From positions 124,001-188,000 of the forward strand of contig CAWBSY010000008.1 in the NCBI GenBank assembly GCA_963791575.1: 64,000 nt of DNA, read 5' to 3'. Each line of letters starts with the position of its first letter. The stretch's first letter is position 1. Origin of the DNA: JAOAPG01 sp963791575. Its GTDB lineage: Bacteria > Acidobacteriota > Terriglobia > Terriglobales > Acidobacteriaceae. Shown here piece by piece: positions 35,736 through 45,432 of this stretch. The notes under the pieces are model-generated. The model did no database searches. It was given only the letters and a program-made list of their open reading frames with translations, and was not told the origin of the DNA. The position numbers were made by a program, and so were the translations under genes.

Positions 35736-37142
35736 ATGATGACTGCAGTTGCTATGACGCCGAATCTGCCCCAGTTGGAAGGGGCGAACTTTCTTAACCT
35801 CATGATTGTGGATGACGAACGGTCCATTCGCGAGGTTTGTCGCGAAGTCGCCCAGTCGTTGGGATTTAACACTTCTGTAGCCGACTCAGCCGAGCAGGCT
35901 TTCCGGCTGCTGGACACACAAAATATTGACGTCTTGTTGCTTGATTTGAAGTTACCCGGCGCCGGAGGGCTCGAAGCGCTACACCGAATTCGGGAGAAGC
36001 GTCCTGACACAGAAGTGATTGTAGTAACAGGCTATGGCACCGTGCAGTCCGCGGTGCAGGCGATGAAGAATGGTGCCTATGATTTTGTCACCAAGCCGTT
36101 CAGTATGGACGAACTGAAGCTGCTGCTGCAGCGGGTGTCCGGACATTTAAAGCTGAAAACCGAAAACCGTATTCTGAGGGAAAAAATTAAATCCAAGCAA
36201 GGTTTTGGCAGCATCGTAGGCCGCGCTCCCGAGATGGATAAGTTGTATCGAATCATTGCGAAGGCGGCCCACAGCACGCATCCGGTTCTCGTGCTAGGCG
36301 AAAGCGGAACGGGCAAAGAAATGGTTGCACGCTCCATCCACTTCTCTGGACCTTTTCGCGATAAGCCATTCATTCCAGTAGATTGCGGATCATTGGTTCC
36401 GACGTTGATCGAAAGCGAGCTCTTCGGATACGTGAAGGGCGCTTTCACTGGTGCGGTGCAGTCGAAAGAAGGATTGCTGGCGATCGCCGAGGGTGGAACC
36501 GTGTTTCTCGACGAAGTTGGAGAGTTGCCGGTCGATTTACAGGCGAAGCTTTTGCGGGCAATTCAAGAGAAGGAGATTCGCCCGGTAGGCAGTACCAAGC
36601 GGATTATCATCAACGTCAGAATTTTGGCGGCTACGAATCGTGATCTTGAGCAGGCGGTCGCGCAAGGAACTTTCCGCCGAGATTTGTACTTCCGGCTTAA
36701 CGTGCTGAGCTTGCGAATTCCGGCTCTGCGCGAGCGTAGGCAGGATATCCCATTGCTTGCCGGTTATTTTCTCGAAAGGATGTCTCGCGCCTCGGGCCAG
36801 GAGCGGACACTCAGTGACGCCGCTCTTAAAGCCATGCTGGCTTACGACTGGCCGGGAAACGTACGCGAGCTGGAGAATTGTCTGGAACGCGCTTGCGCGC
36901 TCACCAGCGGGCCAGCGATCCAGGTAGGTGACCTTCCCAGCGCCATCAACGGGTCGGAAGCAAGCTTGCCAGCCGGGGATGGCACTTCCAAGATCCTTCC
37001 TATGGCAGAGCTCGAAAAACAGACGATCATGAACACGATCACGCAACTCAACGGAGACAAGCTTCTGGCGGCAAGACTGCTGGGGATCGGCAAGACGACT
37101 CTCTATCGCAAGCTGAAGGAATATTCGGTGGAAGTGCACTAG
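35736..37142 (+). CDS. NtrC-family sigma-54 activator, response regulator
   Basis: This 468-residue regulator carries a receiver domain (Asp70 in VLLLDLKLPGAGG) and an AAA+ domain with GESGTGKE, GYVKGAFTGAVQ and VFLDEVGELP. A C-terminal Fis-type HTH (LNGDKLLAARLLGIGKTTLY) follows. I use the ATG at 35736 because AAAGAGGA sits eight bases upstream and the receiver starts soon after. The upstream kinase gene is frameshifted, so this activator may be uncoupled from its partner or driven by another kinase. It is intact, unlike its neighbours. Confidence 0.93.
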   Translation: MMTAVAMTPNLPQLEGANFLNLMIVDDERSIREVCREVAQSLGFNTSVADSAEQAFRLLDTQNIDVLLLDLKLPGAGGLEALHRIREKRPDTEVIVVTGYGTVQSAVQAMKNGAYDFVTKPFSMDELKLLLQRVSGHLKLKTENRILREKIKSKQGFGSIVGRAPEMDKLYRIIAKAAHSTHPVLVLGESGTGKEMVARSIHFSGPFRDKPFIPVDCGSLVPTLIESELFGYVKGAFTGAVQSKEGLLAIAEGGTVFLDEVGELPVDLQAKLLRAIQEKEIRPVGSTKRIIINVRILAATNRDLEQAVAQGTFRRDLYFRLNVLSLRIPALRERRQDIPLLAGYFLERMSRASGQERTLSDAALKAMLAYDWPGNVRELENCLERACALTSGPAIQVGDLPSAINGSEASLPAGDGTSKILPMAELEKQTIMNTITQLNGDKLLAARLLGIGKTTLYRKLKEYSVEVH

Positions 37143-37177
37143 AGAAGCATCGAGCGCGAGGCACTATCGTGAGCGAT

Positions 37178-39137
37178 CTATGTCACGGGTGCTGCCAAGT
37201 TCGCTGATTTGTCTGGCATGGCAAAGTCGTGAGATTCTCCCTCCAAGCAGACACGATGCCACAGTTCCAAATTCAGCAGCCGCCAGATGCGATCGTAATG
37301 ATCGTAAGAGTTGGCGCGATGCTCCTTGAATAAACGCTCAACCGCCGCACGTTTGAAGAATCCGCGATTCATGCTGCGGGGTTCGAGCAGCATGGCTTCA
37401 ATAGTGTCAAGCTGCGGGCCTGCGAGCCATCCGCTCCACGGCGTCGGAAATCCTAGCTTTGGACGATAAAGAATTGAGTGCGGCAGCAGATCTTTTACGG
37501 CTTTCTTGAGAATGTGCTTGCCAGTCAGACCTTGGAGCTGAAAGCGTCGCGGGATGTTCGTGGCAAATTCCAACAGAACATGATCGAGGAAGGGAACGCG
37601 GCTCTCAATGGACGCGGCCATGCTCATTTGATCCTGCTTCATTAGGAGCTCGACCAAATAAGTTTTAATATCCGTATAGAGCAAGCGTTGCAGCATGTCG
37701 CCCGAAGACTGTTCCCAATATTTCAAAACATTCCTGTAAGCGGCGCCGTCTTGTAGCTCCTGCGTGAAGTCGACGGTCAGCAAGTCTTGCTGGGACTTTG
37801 CGTTGAATGCTGAAAAGAAATTATCGAAATAGAATGACGCCCAGTCTTCTCCGTCCAAAGCTACAAATGTGTGCGACAACTTACGGCGCAGCGTCGCGTT
37901 GATCCTAGGTGAGTTTGCGATCGAACTGCGAATTCCTCGTCTCAATAGACTCGGAATCACGCCGCGATACACCCGATCCATGGCTGCATTCTTCAGAGTG
38001 AAGGCATACCGCGAATACCCGCCTAAAGTCTCGTCGGCTCCTTCGCCTGTCAAAACGACTTTGACATGCTGGCTGGCCAGTCGTGCCACAAAATAAAGTG
38101 CCACGCTGGACGGCCAGACGACCGGCTCGTCCTCATGCCAGATCAGATTCGGCAATGAGTCAAAGAAATCTTTCCGGCTGACCAGCACTTCGTGATGAAT
38201 CGAATTGATGTGCTGAGCGACCGTGCGCGCGAAGGGAAGCTCGCTGTAAGTCTGTTCCGAATATCCAACTGAAAACGTCTCGACCGGTGCTTGCCTGATT
38301 TTCGTCATCAATGCCGCAACTGCGCTCGAATCGACTCCGCCGCTTAGAAAGACTCCGAGTGGGACATCGCTCATCAGGTGACTGCTCACGGACTGTTCCA
38401 GAAGATCGCGATACTTTTCGACGTAATACTGTTCGGAGTGCGATGCATCGTCTTGTGTAACACGAAGGTCCCAGTAGGGCTCGATTCGAAGCTCTCCATT
38501 TTCTTCGAGTTCGAGTGTGTGGCCGGGCATCAGCTTGCGAATGCCTTCGTAGAACGTTTCTTCGCCGGACAAATATCCAAAAGCCAGATATTCCGGGAGA
38601 CCTGCGCGATGAAAGTTGGCGTCCACGCCGGGATGAGCGAGGATTACTTTGATTTCCGAACCGAACAGAAACGAATCTGGAGTATGGCGATAGTAGACAG
38701 GTTTAATACCAAGACGATCGCGTGCTACGAATAGAGCGTCGCTTATTCGTATCCCAAATCGCGAAAGCAAACATCCCTCGCAGATGCTGCACGCAGTCTC
38801 GCCCGTATTCTTCATACAAGTGAACGATGGCTTCAGTATCGCAGTGGGTATTGAAATGATGTCCTCGCGATATTAGTTGTTCGCGAAGAGCGGCGTGGTT
38901 GTAAATCTCTCCATTGAAGACAATCCAAAGCGAGCCGTCTTCGTTGCTGAGCGGTTGATGCCCGTGAGCCACGTCAATAATGCTCAAACGCCGCATGCCA
39001 ATCCCAGCTCGGCCTTGCGTGTAAATACCTTCGTCGTCGGGTCCGCGATGGACCATAGCCGCGCACATACGGCGTACTACCGCAGGATCCACCTGGATGT
39101 CGCGAGAGAAATTAACTACTCCGGCAATTCCGCACAT
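37178..39137 (-). pseudogene. asnB: Asparagine synthase (glutamine-hydrolysing), EPS-cluster type, frameshifted
   Basis: The N-terminal glutaminase part starts MCGIAGVVNFS (Cys2 nucleophile) and runs to about 38740. The remainder continues in another frame with LFVARDRLGIKPVYY and the ATP-binding signature LGVFLSGGVDSSAVAAL, ending near 37178. The whole would be about 650 residues. One extra base near 38733-38742 breaks the frame. AsnB paralogues of this form are common in exopolysaccharide clusters, where they may amidate uronic acids or other acceptors; this is inference. The gene begins just after the repeat at 39141-39174. Confidence 0.85.
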
Positions 39138-39140
39138 GGG

Positions 39141-39174
39141 GTTGGTCGTTAGTCCTCAGTCGTTGGTCGTTAGG
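39141..39174. repeat. Tandem GTTGGTCGTTAG-type repeat
   Basis: GTTGGTCGTTAG, a spacer TCCTCA, then GTCGTTGGTCGTTAGG form an imperfect tandem repeat immediately upstream of the asparagine synthase start. Similar short reiterated runs occur between genes in Acidobacteria genomes, but this is from memory, not a search. Confidence 0.5.
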
Positions 39175-39278
39175 CTTTTGTCCATTAGCCTTTAATCTTC
39201 TAAATCTTTACTTAAACTCGAAATCTCCCTCAAACGCGACTTCGTGAACTTAACATCGGAACGCAACGATCACCTTCA

Positions 39279-41653
39279 CTAGAATACAGAATCACAGGAA
39301 ACCGCTACTTCTTTTGAAAATGCCTGCGCGGCGGAATCATCCGAAGAAAAAGTTTGCGGAACACCGCTGCTGTTGATCCATTCAAATCTGTCTATCTTTT
39401 GGAGATGTTGCAGCACAAATTGCTTGTTCATTTGAAGATAGCTGCCATCAGAAAGTATCAAGTGATTTAACTGTTGGTTCTGCATTCTGAGATAAACAAA
39501 TTTCGCATCGCTGCTCCATCGGCCCGCTGACCAATTTCTCTCCCCATCATTGAAGATCATGAGATGCGTTCCGCCTGGTTCATCTTCATCATAACGATAT
39601 ACATGAACTGCGCTGCCAGCTTCCGAAATTCGATCAAGGGTGCCGTTTTCGCGAGAGCCTTCCGGCAGCGGCTTAAGAATGGTTGCATAGGAGGCGGGCA
39701 ATGAGACCTTCGCACTCAGGCAAACAACCGGTGCCGGTTCTTTTTTCCCGTATGCGGGCGAGACAAAATCGGATATGAGCTCCTTGCTCCATTTAGCGTC
39801 TTTCGTTGCCAATAACGCCAGGGCAGCTGAAGGGCGCGCATTATGATTCTGTCGATGGGGTTCTGCTATGAACCCGCTCTCGATTGTCCGTATGTTTATA
39901 TCGGGCGCGAAATGCCAAGATATATCGAGCTGATGGGTTTCGCGTCCCACTGCAACGTCTTGGACAAACCAGAAGCCGTCGTGCAGGTGAAAAATCAGCC
40001 GACGATGAATGACTTGATTTGGCAACCTGGAATATCCAGTGTGGCTGCCGATAAAGAGCGTGAACGTGGATCCGGTGACCCACCGTTCGGCACGAATATC
40101 GGGCAATGAACTCCATGCGAACGGGCCTTCGGGAACGGCCTGATCGACTCCATCCACTCTGAGCGTATTGTGGGCGGAAGTGCCGCGAAATTTGTTGCGA
40201 TCGTCGCACATGTAACAGAACGTGCCTGGATCAGTCAGAAACCGCTGGCCATCGATGGAAACTCTGACGCTGAGTGCGTCCGCATGGCCGTGCCCGCTAT
40301 GACCAATTCCTTGCGGCCCGGCATCGATGACCATCTGCTGAGGACATGGCTCGGAACTTGCCATGACATAAATTCCGCCATCCTCGAATGCAATCGGCTT
40401 TAGCTCGTGGGGTGACTCGTTGCGCTTACTCAAACCAACAACTCGCTGGTTCACCAAAGAGCCAAACTGCCTCTTCGGTCAGAGTCGCGCTATGTTTCAT
40501 ATCATCGCGGTCGAATAAAATTGCGCCAATCGCGAGCGGATCGGCCAAGTGTTCAGAGCGATTGCGTCGAGGATTGAAGACGCGCCCACCGTCATCATCT
40601 CCGAAGCTATCCGGCGGATCGGTCTGCGAGACAGCCGCAACTACGTCAAGCATTCTATTTAGAATTTGGTCGAAGCCGCCGGGAACCTGTATTCCATTGC
40701 GCTGCGCTAATAGCCGAGCGTGCAGAAAAAAATCCAGAGCATAAACGTGATAGTAGAGCGATTGCTCAAAATACACTCCGTCAGGACGCACCTGGTGTTC
40801 CGCTTCCTGCAACATAATTTGCCATCCGTGGTCGCGCCACTTCTTCGATAAAGCAAGCTGCGGGCAAAGCGTTCCGATGAAAAAAAGCGCGACCGCTTCT
40901 CCAAGAAGATGAGTGTTCGGGGAAAAGTAAGTTGAGAGGTAGCGCTCAATGTAGCGGCCGTTCAGCGCTAGCGCTGACAGAAGATCCCTATCGAAATTCG
41001 CAGGAACGGCTGGGCAATTCACAAGTAAGAATCGAACCCACAGCCAGGACAGGCTGCGGAAGGCTACTTCAAGGCTGCTGCCCCAGTTGATCCCGATGGG
41101 ATATGGGTTCGCGAGTTGCCAGGAATAAAACTGCCGCGTGAGTTCCGCAACGTATTTGTCGTCATGAGTGAGATGCCATGCTTTTGCAAGCGTCACGAAG
41201 TGCTGGTGCCGATTCAACTCCCATGTAACCTTGTGATCGCCAACTTCGTCGAACTCGAGAAAGCGAATCTTGAACCAAGGCTTGAGCGGTGCACGCTTCC
41301 CATGTACAGCATCGAGATGCCAGTCAATTTGCGCATCATAGTTGAGGTTTTCGTATCCCAACAATCGAAACCGATGGCGGCAGATTTCGTCAGCCTCGGC
41401 ATAATAGACTTTCTACCTCGTCGGGTAAGTGTTCTCGAAGAATTCGTGCGATACCGGGCAGATCATTTTCCGCCAGAAAAAATTTTGCATCAGCCTCGCG
41501 CTCTGAATACTTCAATCCGTTTGGAACCGACAGCAGGTTGGTTCGGTAAAGTGCAAGGTCCAGACGTTTGCTGACTTCTTGACTGGCGCGAGTTCTCATC
41601 TCGTCCAAACTCATGCGGGCCAGTCGCGATAATATTTTTCGGGTAGAGATCAT
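39279..41653 (-). pseudogene. Heparinase II/III-family polysaccharide lyase, two frameshifts
   Basis: Three minus-strand frames together encode one lyase of about 790 residues. The N-terminal frame (41390-41653) starts MISTRKILSRLARMS. The middle frame (40426-41364) has the alpha/alpha-toroid region, with SWLWVRFLL and FSPNTHLLGEAVALFF. The C-terminal frame (39279-40457) has the beta-sandwich with GHSGHGHADALSV and FRGTSAHNTLRVDG. Frame changes lie near 41401-41406 and 40428-40440; total length is consistent with two single-base insertions. Members cleave uronate-containing polysaccharides; here it could trim or recycle the local exopolysaccharide. As written it is inactive. Confidence 0.82.
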
Positions 41654-42128
41654 TCGGTTGGAATCAAAACGAGCGGTTCCTGGTGAATCAAATAATGTGA
41701 ATTACAATATCAGCACTGCGCCGGGGTGAAGCCATTCCATATGGGAGCAGGACTGGTGCCGATCGGAAATCATTTTTCGACTATGTAGATTGTAAGGGTA
41801 ACGTTGTGAATAGGTTATGAACATATTTCGTCGGGGTGAACCGGTCTCCGGCACTTCCCTAAAGTTGCACTATTTTGCGACTTTGGGCAAAGCGGGTTCT
41901 GTGAATCATCGATGAATGGGTCAAATCAATAGCTTTGTGGCGTGTCGCGGGATGTGAGCGGCATTCAACTGGAAGCTAAATTGCCCTTCCATCTAGGTTG
42001 GCTAAGTCGTAGTGAGCGCAATTGGTCCAACCCAAGATCGATTTAGCGAGGCCGGCACATTCTCGCTTCTGAGGCGATGGGCTGGGCGTCCAGCAATCTA
42101 AAATGAAAATTAGGCAAGGGAGCTAAGC
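41654..42128. other. Intergenic region before the EPS dehydrogenase operon
   Basis: 475 bases hold no supported gene. The motif CGGGGTGAA occurs twice (near 41723 and 41834). AAGGGAG near 42116 is the ribosome-binding site of the dehydrogenase gene. No complete promoter, terminator or riboswitch could be supported by eye. Confidence 0.5.
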
Positions 42129-43451
42129 GTGGGTTTGTCGATCAGTCTGTTCGGGCTGGGTTATGTCGGTTCGGTAAGCGCGGCGTGTTTCGCTCACATG
42201 GGCCACAAGGTCATAGGAGTGGATGTGAGCAGCGCGAAAGTCGAGATGCTCGACTCAGGCCGCAGTCCGATTATCGAAGCTCGAATCAGCGAATTGATTG
42301 CCGAGAGTCATGCTGCTTGCCGTCTGCACGCAACTACGGACTCGAAGGCTGCGGTGCTCGGCTCTGAAATTTCTTTTGTTTGCGTCGGGACGCCTAGTCT
42401 GCGAACGGGGAAACTGGACCTCAGCCATATTGAGAAAGTTTCGCGGGAAATTGGAGAGGCACTTCGCGAAAAGGAATCTCGGCACGTAATCGTTTTGCGA
42501 AGCACTGTGCTGCCGGGAACTACCGAGACACTGGTGATCCCAACCATTGAGCGTGCGAGCGGAAAGCGCGCTGGAGCGGATTTCACTGTGTGCTACAACC
42601 CTGAGTTCATGCGCGAGGGAAGTGCGGTTGCTGATTTCCTCCAGCCGCCATACACGATTCTGGGTTCGCAGAATCCTGAGCACCTTGCTCCACTTCGCGA
42701 ACTCTACAAAGATATTCCGGGCACCACGTTTGAAACCACCATTCCGGTTGCTGAGATGGTGAAGTACGTGTCGAACCTCTATCACGCGCTGAAAGTTGGA
42801 TTCGCTAACGAAGTGGGAACGCTCTGCAAGAGTCTGGCTGTCGATTCGGACGTCGTGACTAAGATATTTACATCTGATACCAAGCTGAATATTTCTTCGG
42901 CATACTTGTCTCCGGGATTCGCCTTTGGCGGATCTTGCCTGCCAAAAGATTTGCGCGCCATTACCTACAAGGCAAAAGAACTCGATCTTGAGTTGCCATT
43001 GCTGGAGTCGTTGATACCGAGCAATCTGGAACACGTGAATCGCGCAGTCGATGCGGTTCTTAGGACGGACAAGAAAAAAGTTGCCATGCTGGGGTTGAGC
43101 TTTAAAGCTGGAACGGATGATTTGCGGGAGAGTCCGCAGGTCCAGCTTATTAAGCGGTTGCTTGGTGAAGGTTGCCAGGTTCGTGTGTGGGATAAGGACG
43201 TGTCGCTCGGCCAGCTCGCTGGTTCCAATCGGCAATACATCGAAGAAGTGATTCCGCATATTGGTTCGCTGCTTTCGACGGATATGGAAGAAGTTGTTCG
43301 CGGCGGTGAAGTTGTGATCATTGGAACCAAGGTGGACAAGCAAGAGCTTTCGAAACTTTTGAGGGCAGGACAAATTGTGTTTGATCTGGTAAATCTTGAT
43401 CCTTCGCGGCGTCCGACAAGCGCGGCGATCTATGAAGGAATCTGCTGGTAA
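42129..43451 (+). CDS. GDP-mannose/UDP-glucose 6-dehydrogenase (AlgD-like)
   Basis: This 440-residue enzyme oxidises a nucleotide sugar twice to the uronic acid, supplying acidic residues for polysaccharide. The N-terminal NAD fold has LFGLGYVGSVSAACFA. NPEFMREGSAVADF and the active site FAFGGSCLPKDLRA (Cys270) follow the GDP-mannose dehydrogenase (AlgD) wording more than the UDP-glucose type (usually GGSCFPKD). The start is GTG, with AAGGGAG upstream. It heads a plus-strand set with the acyltransferase and sulfotransferase (gaps of 63 and 25 bases). Confidence 0.9.
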   Translation: MGLSISLFGLGYVGSVSAACFAHMGHKVIGVDVSSAKVEMLDSGRSPIIEARISELIAESHAACRLHATTDSKAAVLGSEISFVCVGTPSLRTGKLDLSHIEKVSREIGEALREKESRHVIVLRSTVLPGTTETLVIPTIERASGKRAGADFTVCYNPEFMREGSAVADFLQPPYTILGSQNPEHLAPLRELYKDIPGTTFETTIPVAEMVKYVSNLYHALKVGFANEVGTLCKSLAVDSDVVTKIFTSDTKLNISSAYLSPGFAFGGSCLPKDLRAITYKAKELDLELPLLESLIPSNLEHVNRAVDAVLRTDKKKVAMLGLSFKAGTDDLRESPQVQLIKRLLGEGCQVRVWDKDVSLGQLAGSNRQYIEEVIPHIGSLLSTDMEEVVRGGEVVIIGTKVDKQELSKLLRAGQIVFDLVNLDPSRRPTSAAIYEGICW

Positions 43452-43514
43452 ATAGCTTTCTTACGAGAGGGTGCATTTCTGGAAACAGTACTGGAACCTG
43501 TTACAAGATCTCGG

Positions 43515-44525
43515 ATGAAGTGCAAGATCGTCGATTTTGAATCTGTCGATTGGGAGCGTCTCGACCGCTTTGAGGATCGTACTGTTTTCCAAACGCGGGA
43601 GTGGTTGAACTTTGTCAGAGAGAGTCAGAGTGCGGCGCCAGTAGTGGTGGAATTGAGTGAAGGCGGGGAATCGGTCGGATTCTTCACTGGACTGACATTT
43701 TCAAAACTCGGCGTGAAAACTCTGGGAAGTTCGTTCCCCGGTTGGAATACGCCTTACATTGGTTTCAATCTCATCCCCGGAGCATCGCGCCAGGCAGCGC
43801 TGGCTGCTATCGAGGAACTAGCTTGGGACACATTGAAATGCTTGCACATGGAAGTTTCCGACCCGCATTTTGCAGTTGAAGACGGGCAATGTCTGGGCTT
43901 CAATGTTGATTTCTATACCACCCACCACACCGATCTCCGGCTATCGGAAGAAGAGCTTTTCAATAACATGGAGAGCGCTTGCCGCCGCTGTATTCGTAAG
44001 GCGGAGAAGTCGGGAGTCGTTGTTGAGGAAGCTCATGATCTTGCCTTTGCCGACGAATATTACGAGCAACTGAAGGATGTATTTGCGAAGCAGAATCTTG
44101 TACCCACTTATAGTGTCGATCGGGTCCGATGTCTGATTAAAAATCTCGAGCCGACTGGCCGCATTCTTTTATTGAGAGCGCGGGATGCGGAAGGGAAGTG
44201 CATCGCGACCGGCATTTTCCCCGGCTACAACAAGATTGCCGAATTTTGGGGGAATGCGAGCTTTCGCTCCAGTCAGATTTTGCGTCCGAACGAAGCCATT
44301 CAGTGGTATGTGATGCGCTACTGGAAAAAGCGTGGCGTGGAGGTCTACGATTGGGGCGGCGGCCGATCTTATAAGGAAAAATATGGGTGCGTGCCACATC
44401 AGGTTCCGTGGTTCACAAAATCGCGGTATCAAGTAATTTCCAAAATGCGGGACGAAGCGAAGAAGATGTTCGCGCGGAAACAAAAGTTACTTGGCTGGTT
44501 GCATGGCTCGAAGCCAGCATCTTAG
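43515..44525 (+). CDS. FemAB/GNAT-fold acyltransferase (PF13480-like)
   Basis: This 336-residue cytoplasmic protein has a duplicated GNAT-like fold. The N-terminal part reads FQTREWLNFVRES and the central ELFNNMESACRRCIRKAEKS is characteristic. It ends with a GNAT-like SQILRPNEAIQWYVMRYW and DWGGGRSYKEKYG. Relatives occur in EPS and cellulose-type operons and are thought to transfer acyl or aminoacyl groups to sugars. The homologous protein at 56031 has the same central Arg-rich motif. It is part of the dehydrogenase-sulfotransferase operon. Confidence 0.85.
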   Translation: MKCKIVDFESVDWERLDRFEDRTVFQTREWLNFVRESQSAAPVVVELSEGGESVGFFTGLTFSKLGVKTLGSSFPGWNTPYIGFNLIPGASRQAALAAIEELAWDTLKCLHMEVSDPHFAVEDGQCLGFNVDFYTTHHTDLRLSEEELFNNMESACRRCIRKAEKSGVVVEEAHDLAFADEYYEQLKDVFAKQNLVPTYSVDRVRCLIKNLEPTGRILLLRARDAEGKCIATGIFPGYNKIAEFWGNASFRSSQILRPNEAIQWYVMRYWKKRGVEVYDWGGGRSYKEKYGCVPHQVPWFTKSRYQVISKMRDEAKKMFARKQKLLGWLHGSKPAS

Positions 44526-44550
44526 TTGCTGTTAAAGGTGGATTCAATCC

Positions 44551-45417
44551 ATGATGATCGTTAGGCGAGCATTTCGGCATCTATCGCGCGTGGGCGATGT
44601 CTTGTTTCGCAAGACACTGCTGGAACGGGAGATCACCATTTTCCCCGATGATGTTTGGCTGACTTCCTATCCGCGGTCTGGTAATACGTGGAGCCGCTTT
44701 CTGATCGGCAATTTGATTCACGAGAATGAGCCGGTCAATTTCTTGAATGTGGAGCGCCTGGTTCCGGACATGTATAAGACAGCGGATTGGTCGATGCGCC
44801 GGCTGCCACGGCCACGTCTTCTCAAAAGCCATGAGTGTTTTGATCCTCGATACAAGAAGGTTATCTATATCGTTCGCGATCCTCGAGATGTGGCGGTGTC
44901 GAATTATCACTGGGAGATGAAGCTGCGATCGGTGCGCGAGGGATATCCCATTGATGAGTTTGTGCCTCGCTGGGTGGAGCCGCAATTCTGGTTGCGAATA
45001 GGGTCCTGGGCGGACCACGTGAACAGTTGGCTGAGCACACGTGAAGGGCGTAAGGACTTTCTTCTGCTTCGGTATGAGGATTTAAGGAAGGATCCGCAGG
45101 CTGAATTGAGCCGCGTCGCTGAATTCCTAGGGATCGAAGCTAGCTCCGCGAGAGTGAATCGCGCTGTCGAATTAAGTTCAGCGGAGCACATGAGAAAACT
45201 GGAAGCGACTCAGGGTGCGAAATGGGTTGCCACCGGACACACTCGTCAAGACAAGCCGTTTGTTCGAAAGGCAACCACGGGTGATTGGAGAGCCGTGCTG
45301 CCTGAGAAGACCGTTGCTTATATCGAAGCAAACTGGGGAGAATTGATGCAGCACCTGGGATACGAATTGGCGACAAAGCCGTCGAGTGTTCCTTCGATGT
45401 CATACGCAGAGCAGTAG
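44551..45417 (+). CDS. PAPS-dependent sulfotransferase
   Basis: This 288-residue protein has the 5'-phosphosulfate loop TSYPRSGNTW (about 38-47) and the 3'-phosphate-binding segment YIVRDPRDVAVSNYHW (about 108-123). LRYEDLRKDPQAEL and the C-terminal KATTGDWRAVLPEKTV segment match the sulfotransferase-1 family. It would transfer sulfate from PAPS to a hydroxyl, with polysaccharide the likely acceptor from context. It lies third in a plus-strand set after an AlgD-like dehydrogenase and an acyltransferase. PAPS formation genes lie about 16 kb away in the same region. Confidence 0.92.
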   Translation: MMIVRRAFRHLSRVGDVLFRKTLLEREITIFPDDVWLTSYPRSGNTWSRFLIGNLIHENEPVNFLNVERLVPDMYKTADWSMRRLPRPRLLKSHECFDPRYKKVIYIVRDPRDVAVSNYHWEMKLRSVREGYPIDEFVPRWVEPQFWLRIGSWADHVNSWLSTREGRKDFLLLRYEDLRKDPQAELSRVAEFLGIEASSARVNRAVELSSAEHMRKLEATQGAKWVATGHTRQDKPFVRKATTGDWRAVLPEKTVAYIEANWGELMQHLGYELATKPSSVPSMSYAEQ

Positions 45418-45432
45418 ATTTTGAGAAGCAGC

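Noticed and set aside
41869..41885. TTGCAC...TTTTGCG as a sigma-54 -24/-12 promoter
   Set aside because: The spacing between GG/GC elements is one base short and the -24 element lacks GG.
42255..43373. Long minus-strand frame (372 codons) opposite the AlgD-like gene
   Set aside because: Its sense frame is a well-conserved dehydrogenase; the antisense frame is Arg/His/Asn-rich without domains.
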